Shown: positions 1 through 5,480 of the stretch, piece by piece
Position numbering within the stretch: position 1 is the first letter of the stretch
Layout of the letters: every line of letters starts with the position of its first letter
DNA from: Actinobacteria bacterium UBA959
GTDB taxonomy: Bacteria > Actinomycetota > Actinomycetes > S36-B12 > UBA5976
Assembly (NCBI GenBank): GCA_002293025.1
Contig: DBCL01000015.1
Location: 102,191 to 107,670, forward strand
DNA length: 5,480 nt
Reading direction: 5' to 3'
The notes under the pieces: generated by a model
The model's database searches: none
Told to the model about the DNA's origin: nothing
Seen by the model: only the letters and a program-made list of their open reading frames with translations
Translations under genes and position numbers: made by a program

Positions 1-662
1 ACTAGCATGCAGTCAATCTCCTTATCACCTGCAATAGCTTTTCTGAGTATTTCTGGTGAGTTCTTATTTGTCACCTTTACAGAAACAGTTTCCACACCAG
101 ACAGATAATCTGCAACTGAGCCACAAATTCGCTGCTCGCGCTCAGAGTCTTTACCCTGGGTGGCGACACAGATCAGTTTTTTCAGTCCTAGTGCTTTAAA
201 TTTAAGAGCAATTGCCTTTCCAATTCCTTCATCGGTCACACCAACAAATCCAATGCCACCATAAGGCAGAACGGCCGCAGAGTTTGTGCCGATGCCAACA
301 ATAGGAATTCCCGTGGAAGCCAGTTCAGCTATCGCTTCCCCTGCTGGAACTCCCTTTGCAGCAATCACAGCGCCACCAATTCCCGTAATCCCTTTGAGTG
401 AATTTATCTGCTTTACTAAGTCATCAGCGCCAGTAGGCTGAATCACTTTAATCTCAAAGCCGAATCGCTCGCCTGCCTCGCGAGCTGCTCTGGTCATTGC
501 TTCGAGAGTTCTTTCATCAGCTTTATTATCGATAATTACATAGACATCAGTGCCAAGAATTATCGGTTTACTTTCATTTTTCTCTACTTGCACATTCAAG
601 GCGTCATTGTTTGAACAGGCAACCAAAATAGTTGTTAGCAGTACAAGCCAAAGTTTTCTCAT
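1..662 (-). CDS. Sugar-type ABC transporter substrate-binding lipoprotein (Peripla_BP_4/RbsB-like), C-terminus cut by window edge
   Basis: The frame is open from an ATG at 662-660 to the left edge, giving the first 220 residues. It begins with a lipoprotein signal: MRK, a hydrophobic run, then the lipobox L-V-A-C with Cys16 as the predicted lipidated residue, followed by a polar SNND linker. This predicts an extracellular protein anchored in the membrane. The rest has the alternating strand/helix pattern of periplasmic-binding-protein type I folds: GTDVYVII near 37, TGIPIVGIGTNS near 117-128, and KKLICVATQG near 161-170. Cys165 and Cys180 match the spacing I recall in actinobacterial CUT2-type sugar-binding proteins. 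The usual aromatic ligand-stacking residues after the first strand are absent (NKADERT there), so the ligand is uncertain. The start overlaps the glucokinase stop as ATGA and has a GAGGA ribosome site 4 bases upstream. No permease or ATPase gene is visible. A nucleoside or other ligand, or a sensor role, is possible. Confidence 0.8.
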   Translation of the reverse strand, partial: MRKLWLVLLTTILVACSNNDALNVQVEKNESKPIILGTDVYVIIDNKADERTLEAMTRAAREAGERFGFEIKVIQPTGADDLVKQINSLKGITGIGGAVIAAKGVPAGEAIAELASTGIPIVGIGTNSAAVLPYGGIGFVGVTDEGIGKAIALKFKALGLKKLICVATQGKDSEREQRICGSVADYLSGVETVSVKVTNKNSPEILRKAIAGDKEIDCML

Positions 663-1603
663 AATTTCCTCGCAAGGTCCGCTGCGCCGATGATGCCAGC
701 ATCATTACCTAATGTTGCAGCTGTGATTTTGGCAATTGGTCTATGTTCGCGAGCAGGCAGCTTTAACTCAAACTCAACTCGAGCAGGGGCCAAAATTAGT
801 TCGCCTGCATCCCCGCCACCCCCACCAACCACAAACATCTCTGGATCCAAGATTGCGGCAATTGTGGACATCCCAAACCCTAACCATTTGCCGGCCTCAG
901 CCAAAATCGAAATAGAGGCTGGGTCACCTTTTTGTGCAGTTTCGGTGACCATCGCTCCAGTTAAAGTAGTTGGATCTTGGCCACAAGCATCTAATAACGG
1001 TTGTGCTGCAGGGGTTCCACTGGCTACAAACACTCGTGCATTTCGAGTGATAGCTTGTCCTGACGCGTATTGCTCCAAGCAGCCGCGTTGACCGCAACCA
1101 CATAGCTGCCCATCAGGTTTCACTTTAAAATGTCCGCACTCTGCACCAATGCCATGTGCACCAATTAACAATTGTCCATCGATGATGACACCGCTACCCA
1201 ATCCGGTTCCAATGGTTAGCATCACCATGCTGTCTGCTTCTGCGCCGCCTCCAAACCTAAACTCTCCCCAGGCTGCGGCATTGGCATCATTTTCAATGAT
1301 TACTGGTTTGCCAACTTTACTTTCAATTGCTGACCTAATCTCAATGTCTCGCCAAGCAACATTTGGAGACAATCGCATTCGGTTTCGCTCTTTGTCCATA
1401 AATCCAGCTAGCGCAATACCGACTCCAGTAGTTTCCTGCTGAGCGCTAAGTTCATTAATAACTTCGGCAATTGCGGCAAGCATCAAATCTGAATCTTGTG
1501 CTGGAGCGCTCCTGCGAACTCTAGACACGATCTTGCCTTCACTATCAACTATCCCACCAGCAATCTTGGTGCCACCAACATCAATTCCAATTGTGTAATT
1601 CAT
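659..1603 (-). CDS. glk: ROK-family glucokinase
   Basis: Predicted cytoplasmic kinase making glucose 6-phosphate from glucose and ATP (some actinobacterial relatives also use polyphosphate). At 314 residues it has the usual ROK length. Visible motifs are the N-terminal phosphate loop DVGGTKI (8-14), the ENDAN block with catalytic-base Asp106, the second phosphate region TIGTGLGSG (130-138), and E155-x-G-H158. The zinc cluster follows as C168-x-C170-x4-C175-x-E177, with H158 as the fourth ligand. The C-terminal LGNDAGIIGAADLA (298-311) is typical of actinobacterial glucokinases. There is no N-terminal helix-turn-helix, so this is an enzyme and not a ROK repressor. The start ATG overlaps the SRPBCC stop (ATGA), and the stop overlaps the downstream lipoprotein start (ATGA), implying coupled translation. 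The AAAGGA upstream directly abuts the ATG, which is too close for normal initiation and again suggests coupling. Related sugar specificity such as mannose or N-acetyl-hexosamine cannot be excluded. Confidence 0.92.
   Translation of the reverse strand: MNYTIGIDVGGTKIAGGIVDSEGKIVSRVRRSAPAQDSDLMLAAIAEVINELSAQQETTGVGIALAGFMDKERNRMRLSPNVAWRDIEIRSAIESKVGKPVIIENDANAAAWGEFRFGGGAEADSMVMLTIGTGLGSGVIIDGQLLIGAHGIGAECGHFKVKPDGQLCGCGQRGCLEQYASGQAITRNARVFVASGTPAAQPLLDACGQDPTTLTGAMVTETAQKGDPASISILAEAGKWLGFGMSTIAAILDPEMFVVGGGGGDAGELILAPARVEFELKLPAREHRPIAKITAATLGNDAGIIGAADLARKL
667..671 (-). promoter_or_regulatory. Ribosome binding site of the substrate-binding lipoprotein
   Basis: GAGGA, within the last codons of glk, sits four bases before the lipoprotein ATG. 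It is the clearest Shine-Dalgarno site in this operon. It contrasts with the very weak or misplaced sites before pimB and glk, so the last gene may also be initiated independently. Confidence 0.65.
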
Positions 1604-2037
1604 TCCTTTGACTCTACTTTGGTTTTCAATTGGTTTAGAGCTGTATCAACCATCTGCTTTTCAGCAGATTTTCTCATAGCGTTAAGCAACGGGTTCTTTA
1701 AAGTAAGGTCAACATCGTATTGAACGTTACTGGAGTTTTCATCAACAACTTTGACTAAGTACCCTCCATGCAGAGATTTCAAGTTCACACCGTTGATTAA
1801 CTCCCATCTCATTGTGAATTTATCTGGATAGTCGATGCTGATAGTGAAGGAATCTTTAAAACTGCTGCGGGAAATCTCAAAGCAAGCCTTAGTGGCGCGG
1901 CCTGCAAAATCACGATCTAACACGAAAACTTCATCAAATGAAGACCAAGTTGGGTAGGAGTGTAGGTCGGTCAAAACCGAAAATACCTGGTCAGCGGGGG
2001 CAGCCACCAAAATCTGGGCCTGGGTCACAGAACTCAT
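1600..2037 (-). CDS. START/SRPBCC-superfamily protein (polyketide cyclase/COQ10-like), function unknown
   Basis: A 145-residue single-domain protein with no signal peptide or membrane segment, probably cytoplasmic. The opening VTQAQILVAAPADQVFSVLTD followed by a YPTW motif near 28-31 is the classic start of a helix-grip SRPBCC fold: first strand, AP-A-VF helix, then the aromatic W. Alternating strands follow (FTISIDYPDKFTMRWEL near 64-80, LKSLHGGYLVKVV near 86-98, VQYDVDLTL near 105-113). A long amphipathic C-terminal helix, MRKSAEKQMVDTALNQLKTKV, closes the hydrophobic pocket. The KSL-G-Y stretch and the C-terminal helix resemble, from memory, the mycobacterial Rv2185c (TB16.3) type, encoded close to pimB' in M. 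tuberculosis. The family binds hydrophobic ligands, and no catalytic residues can be assigned. The gene lies 9 bp after the glycosyltransferase stop and overlaps glk by 4 bases. A role in handling a lipid or glycolipid is inferred from context only. Confidence 0.85.
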   Translation of the reverse strand: MSSVTQAQILVAAPADQVFSVLTDLHSYPTWSSFDEVFVLDRDFAGRATKACFEISRSSFKDSFTISIDYPDKFTMRWELINGVNLKSLHGGYLVKVVDENSSNVQYDVDLTLKNPLLNAMRKSAEKQMVDTALNQLKTKVESKE

Positions 2038-2046
2038 TCGAGCACT

Positions 2047-3165
2047 CTAACCCAATAGGGCGCGCAGCTGCTCCCCCCTTTGGTTAATTCGAAAATCGGT
2101 GATAACTCGTTGTCTACCAGCGTCCCCCATAGATTTTCGCAACATCGGGTCATCTAATAGTTCTAACATGCGCGATTTCAATCCTTCCCTTGAAACTACA
2201 TATCCAGTCTCTCCATCAACAATCGCTTCTGGCGCGCCTCCACTATTACCTGCAATCACCGGTAAACCTGTGGCAGCGGCTTCCAGATAAACAATTCCAA
2301 AGCCTTCAACATCCAAACCAAAATTTCTCGTTCGACAAGGCATTGCAAAAATATCAGCTGTTGCGTATATCTCTGGCAATTGTTCAAAATTTAGCGGTCT
2401 GATGAATTTGACTTTAGCCAGCACGTCCAATCGTTTGGCAAGCTTTAACAAACGTTTCTTATCAGGTCCACCCCCAGCAATCACTAACTCCAAAGTTGGG
2501 TAGTCATCTTCAATCTCAGCCAAGAGTTCAATTAACGAATCAAAGCCTTTGCGTTTCATTAATCGAGAAACTCCAAGAATTACTAAGCCCGGTCCAATTC
2601 CATGTTTCTTTCTTAATTGTGACTTTAGATCGGTGCTAACTGGTGCAAATAATTTTGAATCAACACCTGGAGTTAGTTTTGCGAATGAAAGGTCAGCACG
2701 CAGGCGCTTTCGAATCTTAGATTCAGTAAAGCCAGTTAAAAAAGTTACTCGATCAACATATTTACCACTAGCTGTCAACAATCTGCGCATCACTGGCAAT
2801 GTAGCCCAACCAGCTTCATGACCATGAGTCAAAGCAACCACGCGTTTGATTTTGCCACCGCGCCTTAGGGCGTGACTCATTAACCCTAAAGGTGCTAGTG
2901 CCCCGAATAAAACAGTGTCGCAGTCGTATAGGTGAGCTAGTTCTTTAGCGCGCCTAATCTGCCAAGGCCAAGGTAATAGCACTTTAGTGTTAGTTCTAAC
3001 CACTTCATAATTTTGCGCTTTATCAAATTCGCTGGAACCAGGCCAATTAGAGGTGAACACCACGAACGACTTTGAATACATCTCTCCAACAAGTTGTTGC
3101 ACAAATGTCTGAATTCCCCCTTTGCGAGGTGGAAAATCATTCGTGATCACCAATGTGCGAGCCAT
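2047..3165 (-). CDS. pimB: GT4-family GT-B glycosyltransferase, PimB'-like (GDP-mannose-dependent PIM mannosyltransferase)
   Basis: A 372-residue GT-B enzyme of family GT4. The N-terminal Rossmann half opens with TNDFPPRKGGIQTF (8-21), the hallmark acceptor-side loop of actinobacterial PimB' proteins, and carries THGHE (113-117). The C-terminal half has VSRLMKRKG, with Arg201 and Lys206 at the R-x4-K spacing that binds the nucleotide diphosphate. It also has GGGP (231-234) and the EX7E motif E287-GFGIVYL-E295, followed by GNSGGAPEAI (306-315). MPCRTR...DVEGFGIVYLEA is almost diagnostic of the PimB' group. Known role of that group: adding the second mannose, from GDP-mannose, to phosphatidylinositol monomannoside at the inner face of the membrane. 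No transmembrane helix is evident, so a peripheral protein is likely. The ATG gives the canonical MARTLVITNDFPP start, with TAAATT six bases upstream suggesting a leaderless mRNA. A related mannosyltransferase or glucosyltransferase acting on another glycolipid is the main alternative. Confidence 0.85.
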   Translation of the reverse strand: MARTLVITNDFPPRKGGIQTFVQQLVGEMYSKSFVVFTSNWPGSSEFDKAQNYEVVRTNTKVLLPWPWQIRRAKELAHLYDCDTVLFGALAPLGLMSHALRRGGKIKRVVALTHGHEAGWATLPVMRRLLTASGKYVDRVTFLTGFTESKIRKRLRADLSFAKLTPGVDSKLFAPVSTDLKSQLRKKHGIGPGLVILGVSRLMKRKGFDSLIELLAEIEDDYPTLELVIAGGGPDKKRLLKLAKRLDVLAKVKFIRPLNFEQLPEIYATADIFAMPCRTRNFGLDVEGFGIVYLEAAATGLPVIAGNSGGAPEAIVDGETGYVVSREGLKSRMLELLDDPMLRKSMGDAGRQRVITDFRINQRGEQLRALLG

Positions 3166-3171
3166 TGACCT

Positions 3172-3199
3172 AATTTAGCGGTAAGGCAACCTCCCCCAA
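3172..3199 (-). promoter_or_regulatory. Putative leaderless promoter of the PimB'-START-glk-lipoprotein operon
   Basis: On the minus strand a TAAATT (3177-3172) matches the actinobacterial -10 consensus TANNNT and sits exactly six bases before the ATG. That would place the transcript start at or next to the first codon. A partial -35, TTGGGG (3199-3194), lies 16 bases further upstream. The only Shine-Dalgarno-like bases before the ATG are AGG within AGGTCA, which is weak. This is a prediction from spacing and consensus only. Confidence 0.5.
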
Positions 3200-3210
3200 G
3201 TTTTGAGTCA

Positions 3211-3219
3211 TGGCATGAT
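3211..3219 (+). promoter_or_regulatory. Putative extended -10 leaderless promoter of the L,D-transpeptidase gene
   Basis: TGG-CATGAT (TG at 3211-3212, hexamer 3214-3219) resembles an extended -10 element, with the conserved second A and final T but C in place of the first T. It ends six bases before the ATG at 3226. No purine-rich ribosome site precedes the ATG, and no convincing -35 lies 16-18 bases upstream. The same six-base spacing is found on the opposite strand for the divergent gene. Confidence 0.4.
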
Positions 3220-3225
3220 TTACAC

Positions 3226-3699
3226 ATGCGCAAGTGCCTGATCGTGACTCTTTCTTTGTTATTAATTACTGCTTCTACAGGTGCTAACGCTCTTGGACCC
3301 ACAAACACTGGTACTGGTGATCGAATAGTTTTTGACTTATCTCAACAGCGTGTATGGCTAGTAAACGAGACTAAATCTGTTGTACATACTTATCTTGTTT
3401 CTGGAAGTAAATACCCAGAGCACCACAATGCTGGCACTTACAAAGTATTTTCAAAGTCAAGAAAAACAACCTCGTATCTTGGTAATGCGACTATGAACTA
3501 TATGGTCCGTTTTCAAAAAGGAAAGAACTCAAACATTGGATTCCATGACCTGCCCCTGTTGAGAGATGGCACCTACGCCCAATCGGAAGCTCAGCTAGGG
3601 CAACGCTTATCGGATGGTTGTGTGCGGCAAAGACTTAGTAATGCAAAATTACTTTATGACTTTGCAAAGGTTGGCACCCCAGTAATTGTGATTGAGTAA
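3226..3699 (+). CDS. Secreted L,D-transpeptidase (YkuD domain), short single-domain form with S-D-G-C active site
   Basis: A 157-residue secreted protein. Residues 1-22 form a signal peptide: MRK, a hydrophobic core CLIVTLSLLLI, and an A-N-A cleavage site giving a mature protein starting near Leu23. The YkuD domain fills the remainder. DRIVFDLSQQRVWLV (32-46) is the standard first hairpin, then VVHTYLVSGS (52-61), the G-x-Y turn GTYKVF (70-75), and NIGFHD with candidate catalytic His107. The nucleophile block is S129-D130-G131-C132-V-R, ending in VGTPVIVIE. The usual motif is S-H-G-C, so His is replaced by Asp here; I recall such variants in short actinobacterial members. Known role: forming 3-3 peptidoglycan cross-links, or attaching proteins to the wall, outside the membrane. 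There is no LysM, anchor or extra domain. It is transcribed divergently from pimB, and its stop is 3 bp from the convergent glpX stop. The domain call is firm; the activity is inferred. Confidence 0.88.
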   Translation: MRKCLIVTLSLLLITASTGANALGPTNTGTGDRIVFDLSQQRVWLVNETKSVVHTYLVSGSKYPEHHNAGTYKVFSKSRKTTSYLGNATMNYMVRFQKGKNSNIGFHDLPLLRDGTYAQSEAQLGQRLSDGCVRQRLSNAKLLYDFAKVGTPVIVIE

Positions 3700-3702
3700 A
3701 CC

Positions 3703-4689
3703 TCAACCAATTGAGTTCAGTAATCCAACTAACTTTTCTGGGCGATGCTCGCCATTAACAATTCGGACAGTTCCCGATCGTGACCTCAAGGCTATTGATT
3801 GTGTGGTGGCGCCAGTTGCTTCATATCGAACGCCCATTAAGAGTTCACCATCAGTGATTCCAGTTGCAGCGAAAAAACTATTTTGAGACTTGACCAAATC
3901 ATGAGTATGTAAAACCTGCTTAAGATCTAATCCTTCAGCTGCAGCATTACGCTTTTCATCTTCAAGTTGAGGTGCAAGTCGGCCCTGCAAAGTTCCACCA
4001 AGAGTTAGCATGGCGCAAGCAGCGATAACTCCTTCTGGAGTGCCACCAATTCCCATCATTAAATCCACACCAGTATTTGGTCTGGCGGCCATAACAGCAC
4101 CAGCAACGTCGCCATCTTGAATTAGTCTAATTCTTGCACCGGCTAATCTAATTTGTTTGATCATCTCGTCGTTTCTAGGTCGATTAAGAAGCATGACGGT
4201 GAGATCTGAAATACGTTTTTCTTTTGCGATTGCAACTTTTCTCAAATTTTCAGCTACTGGTGCATCAATGTCTACTGCGTCTTTGGCATCTGGACCAACA
4301 CAGATCTTGTTCATGTAAAAAACCGACTTTGGTGAATACAAACTTCCTTGATCAGCCAGCGCAATAACTGACAGTGCATTCAATTGACCGTTCGCAGTTA
4401 ATGAGGTTCCATCGATTGGATCAACCGCTACATCTACTTTTGGGCCTTTGCCATTTCCAACTTTTTCGCCGTTATAAAGCCAGGGTGCGTTATCTTTTTC
4501 ACCTTCGCCAATAACAATGGTGCCATCAATATCAACTGATGCCAGAATAAATCGCATCGCATTAACCGCGGCATTATCCGCACTTATCTTGTCGCCACGA
4601 CCTACCCATGGAGCTGCCGCTAAAGCTGCAGCTTCGGTAACCCGAACGAGTTCAAGCGCCAGGTTTCTTTCGGGTTTGACCTCGCTCAA
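3703..4689 (-). CDS. glpX: Class II fructose-1,6-bisphosphatase GlpX
   Basis: A 328-residue cytoplasmic enzyme that hydrolyses fructose 1,6-bisphosphate to fructose 6-phosphate, committing carbon to gluconeogenesis. The full set of class II motifs is visible: DNAAVNAMR with metal ligand Asp38, GEGEKDNAP with Glu62, DPIDGTS with Asp90 and catalytic Thr95, DGDVA (192-196), and GIGGTPEGVIAA with Glu219 as the last ligand. These correspond to E. coli GlpX Asp33, Glu57, Asp85, Thr90 and Glu213. The usual RPRH motif reads RPRN here (170-173). Length is normal. The start is a TTG at 4689-4687 that overlaps the glpK stop as TTGA. It is supported by GTGGAG four bases upstream and by the lack of any other start before Met45. 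The glpK-glpX order repeats the E. coli glpFKX arrangement and suggests use of glycerol-derived carbon. The gene ends 3 bp from the convergent transpeptidase stop. Confidence 0.95.
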   Translation of the reverse strand: MSEVKPERNLALELVRVTEAAALAAAPWVGRGDKISADNAAVNAMRFILASVDIDGTIVIGEGEKDNAPWLYNGEKVGNGKGPKVDVAVDPIDGTSLTANGQLNALSVIALADQGSLYSPKSVFYMNKICVGPDAKDAVDIDAPVAENLRKVAIAKEKRISDLTVMLLNRPRNDEMIKQIRLAGARIRLIQDGDVAGAVMAARPNTGVDLMMGIGGTPEGVIAACAMLTLGGTLQGRLAPQLEDEKRNAAAEGLDLKQVLHTHDLVKSQNSFFAATGITDGELLMGVRYEATGATTQSIALRSRSGTVRIVNGEHRPEKLVGLLNSIG

Positions 4690-5480
4690 TTAGCTCCACG
4701 TTCTACCCAGTTTTGAGAGCGCTGAACTGCTCTCTTCCAGCGAACATACTCCCATTCATCCCTAGATTCAGGATTAAACTCGCGATCAATCTCAATACTG
4801 CTACGCAACTCATTCTTATCTGCCCATACCCCAGTGCCTAACCCTGCCAAGAAGGCCGCTCCAATGCCAGTAGCTTCTAAAGCCAAACCACGAACCACTG
4901 GCACCTTCAAGATATCTGCCTGCATCTGCATCAATAAGTTATTGACTGAAGCTCCACCATCCACTCTAAGTTGTCCCAGAGGTTTCATCGTATCTTTAAC
5001 CATCGCATCAACGACATCTCTCACCTGAAAAGCAATAGCCTCCAATGTGGCGCGCGCAATATGAGCGGCAGTGGTTCCTCGAGTTATGCCATGAATAGAG
5101 CCACGGGCATATGGGTCCCAATAGGGAGCCCCTAATCCAGAAAGTGCCGGCACAAAGACCACACCATCTGTTGAAGTGACAGATGCTGCCAAGCTTTCCA
5201 CATCGGCAGCCTTTTTGATTATTCCTAAACCATCTCGCAGCCACTGCACTGCAGCTCCCGTTACAAAGACGGCACCTTCGAGTGCGTATGTGATATCACC
5301 ATTTGGTTCTTGCCAGGCAATTGTGGTTAACAGGCCACGCTCTGAAATCTTAAATTCAGAGCCAGTGTTATACAAAATAAACGATCCAGTTCCATAAGTG
5401 CATTTAGAGTCACCAACATCAAATGCAGTTTGTCCAAACAATGCAGACTGTTGGTCGCCTGCTATCCCTGCAATTGGTAA
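4686..5480 (-). CDS. glpK: Glycerol kinase GlpK, C-terminal half (N-terminus beyond the right edge)
   Basis: The frame stays open to the right edge, giving the last 264 residues, a little over half of the usual length of about 500. It does not start at the TTG at 5441, because the upstream codons read PIAGIAGDQQSALFGQ. That block is the glycerol-kinase signature and carries the catalytic-base Asp (residue 9 of the visible part), separating this protein from xylulokinase or rhamnulokinase. Further FGGY-kinase features are the phosphate-binding YGTGS (29-33), GLGAPYWDP (115-123) with the following GSIHGITRGT, the ATP-site DGGAS (174-178), and EATGIGAAFLAG. The cytoplasmic enzyme makes sn-glycerol 3-phosphate from glycerol and ATP. 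Its TGA overlaps the TTG start of glpX, implying one transcript and coupled translation. Whether a glycerol facilitator gene precedes it cannot be seen. Confidence 0.95.
   Translation of the reverse strand, partial: LPIAGIAGDQQSALFGQTAFDVGDSKCTYGTGSFILYNTGSEFKISERGLLTTIAWQEPNGDITYALEGAVFVTGAAVQWLRDGLGIIKKAADVESLAASVTSTDGVVFVPALSGLGAPYWDPYARGSIHGITRGTTAAHIARATLEAIAFQVRDVVDAMVKDTMKPLGQLRVDGGASVNNLLMQMQADILKVPVVRGLALEATGIGAAFLAGLGTGVWADKNELRSSIEIDREFNPESRDEWEYVRWKRAVQRSQNWVERGAN
4694..4699 (-). promoter_or_regulatory. Ribosome binding site that supports the glpX TTG start
   Basis: GTGGAG lies inside the last codons of glpK, with GGAG four bases before the TTG. It decides the start because no ATG or GTG lies nearby in frame, and the TTG overlaps the glpK stop as TTGA. 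Confidence 0.7.

Noticed and set aside
690..1091. A 133-codon open frame on the plus strand.
   Set aside because: It lies wholly antisense to the well-supported glucokinase, its product is low in complexity with no recognisable fold, and it is best explained as a coding shadow.
659..1603. ROK-family transcriptional repressor instead of a kinase.
   Set aside because: There is no N-terminal DNA-binding domain; the protein starts directly at the phosphate loop and keeps all kinase and zinc residues.
3203..3208. TTGAGT as a -35 box for the transpeptidase promoter.
   Set aside because: Only 5 bases separate it from the candidate -10 at 3214, far from the required 16-18.
3741..3753. GGCGA-TGC-TCGCC hairpin inside the end of glpX, a possible terminator for the transpeptidase mRNA.
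   Set aside because: The stem is only 5 bp, no T-run follows on either strand, and the bases lie in conserved glpX coding sequence.
5439..5441. TTG at this position as the start of the glpK reading frame.
   Set aside because: The frame continues to the window edge and encodes the conserved glycerol-kinase AGDQQ block, so the true start lies outside.
1..5480. Defence system, prophage, integron, CRISPR array or other mobile island.
   Set aside because: No direct-repeat array, transposase, integrase, tRNA edge or composition break was seen; every gene fits a housekeeping or envelope function.

Overview
This window is most likely from a streamlined, low-GC actinobacterium. The freshwater acI group (Nanopelagicales, e.g. 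Planktophila or Nanopelagicus) is my best guess, not a proven assignment. The reasons are a PimB'-type mannosyltransferase next to a small START/SRPBCC protein, a pairing I recall from mycobacteria. There is also a short actinobacterial-style YkuD protein with an S-D-G-C active site, two genes that look leaderless, an eyeballed GC content in the low-to-mid 40s, and extreme packing. Only 72 of 5480 bases (9 + 60 + 3) lie between genes, so no non-coding stretch exceeds 300 bases.

Layout. On the minus strand, 3165 down to 1 is one apparent operon: PimB'-like GT4 glycosyltransferase (3165-2047), a 9-bp gap, START/SRPBCC protein (2037-1600), a 4-base ATGA overlap, ROK glucokinase (1603-659), another ATGA overlap, and a sugar-type ABC substrate-binding lipoprotein (662-1). 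The lipoprotein is cut by the left edge. A 60-bp divergent promoter region (3166-3225) separates this operon from a plus-strand secreted L,D-transpeptidase (3226-3699). That gene meets glpX tail to tail with 3 bp between stops. On the minus strand at right are glycerol kinase glpK (5480-4686, cut by the right edge) and class II fructose-1,6-bisphosphatase glpX (4689-3703), joined by a 4-base TTGA stop/start overlap.

Working together. GlpK phosphorylates glycerol and GlpX catalyses a committing step of gluconeogenesis, so the pair fits carbon flow from glycerol to hexose phosphate. The other operon joins free-sugar handling (binding lipoprotein, glucokinase) to envelope glycolipid synthesis (PimB'-like enzyme, perhaps with the lipid-pocket START protein). 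The L,D-transpeptidase adds cell-wall cross-linking. I found no tRNA, rRNA, CRISPR array, insertion sequence, phage gene or defence system, and the window reads as ordinary core chromosome. The points worth following are the variant transpeptidase active site, the paired leaderless promoters, the glpK-glpX and glucokinase/binding-protein couplings, and the uncharacterised START protein.
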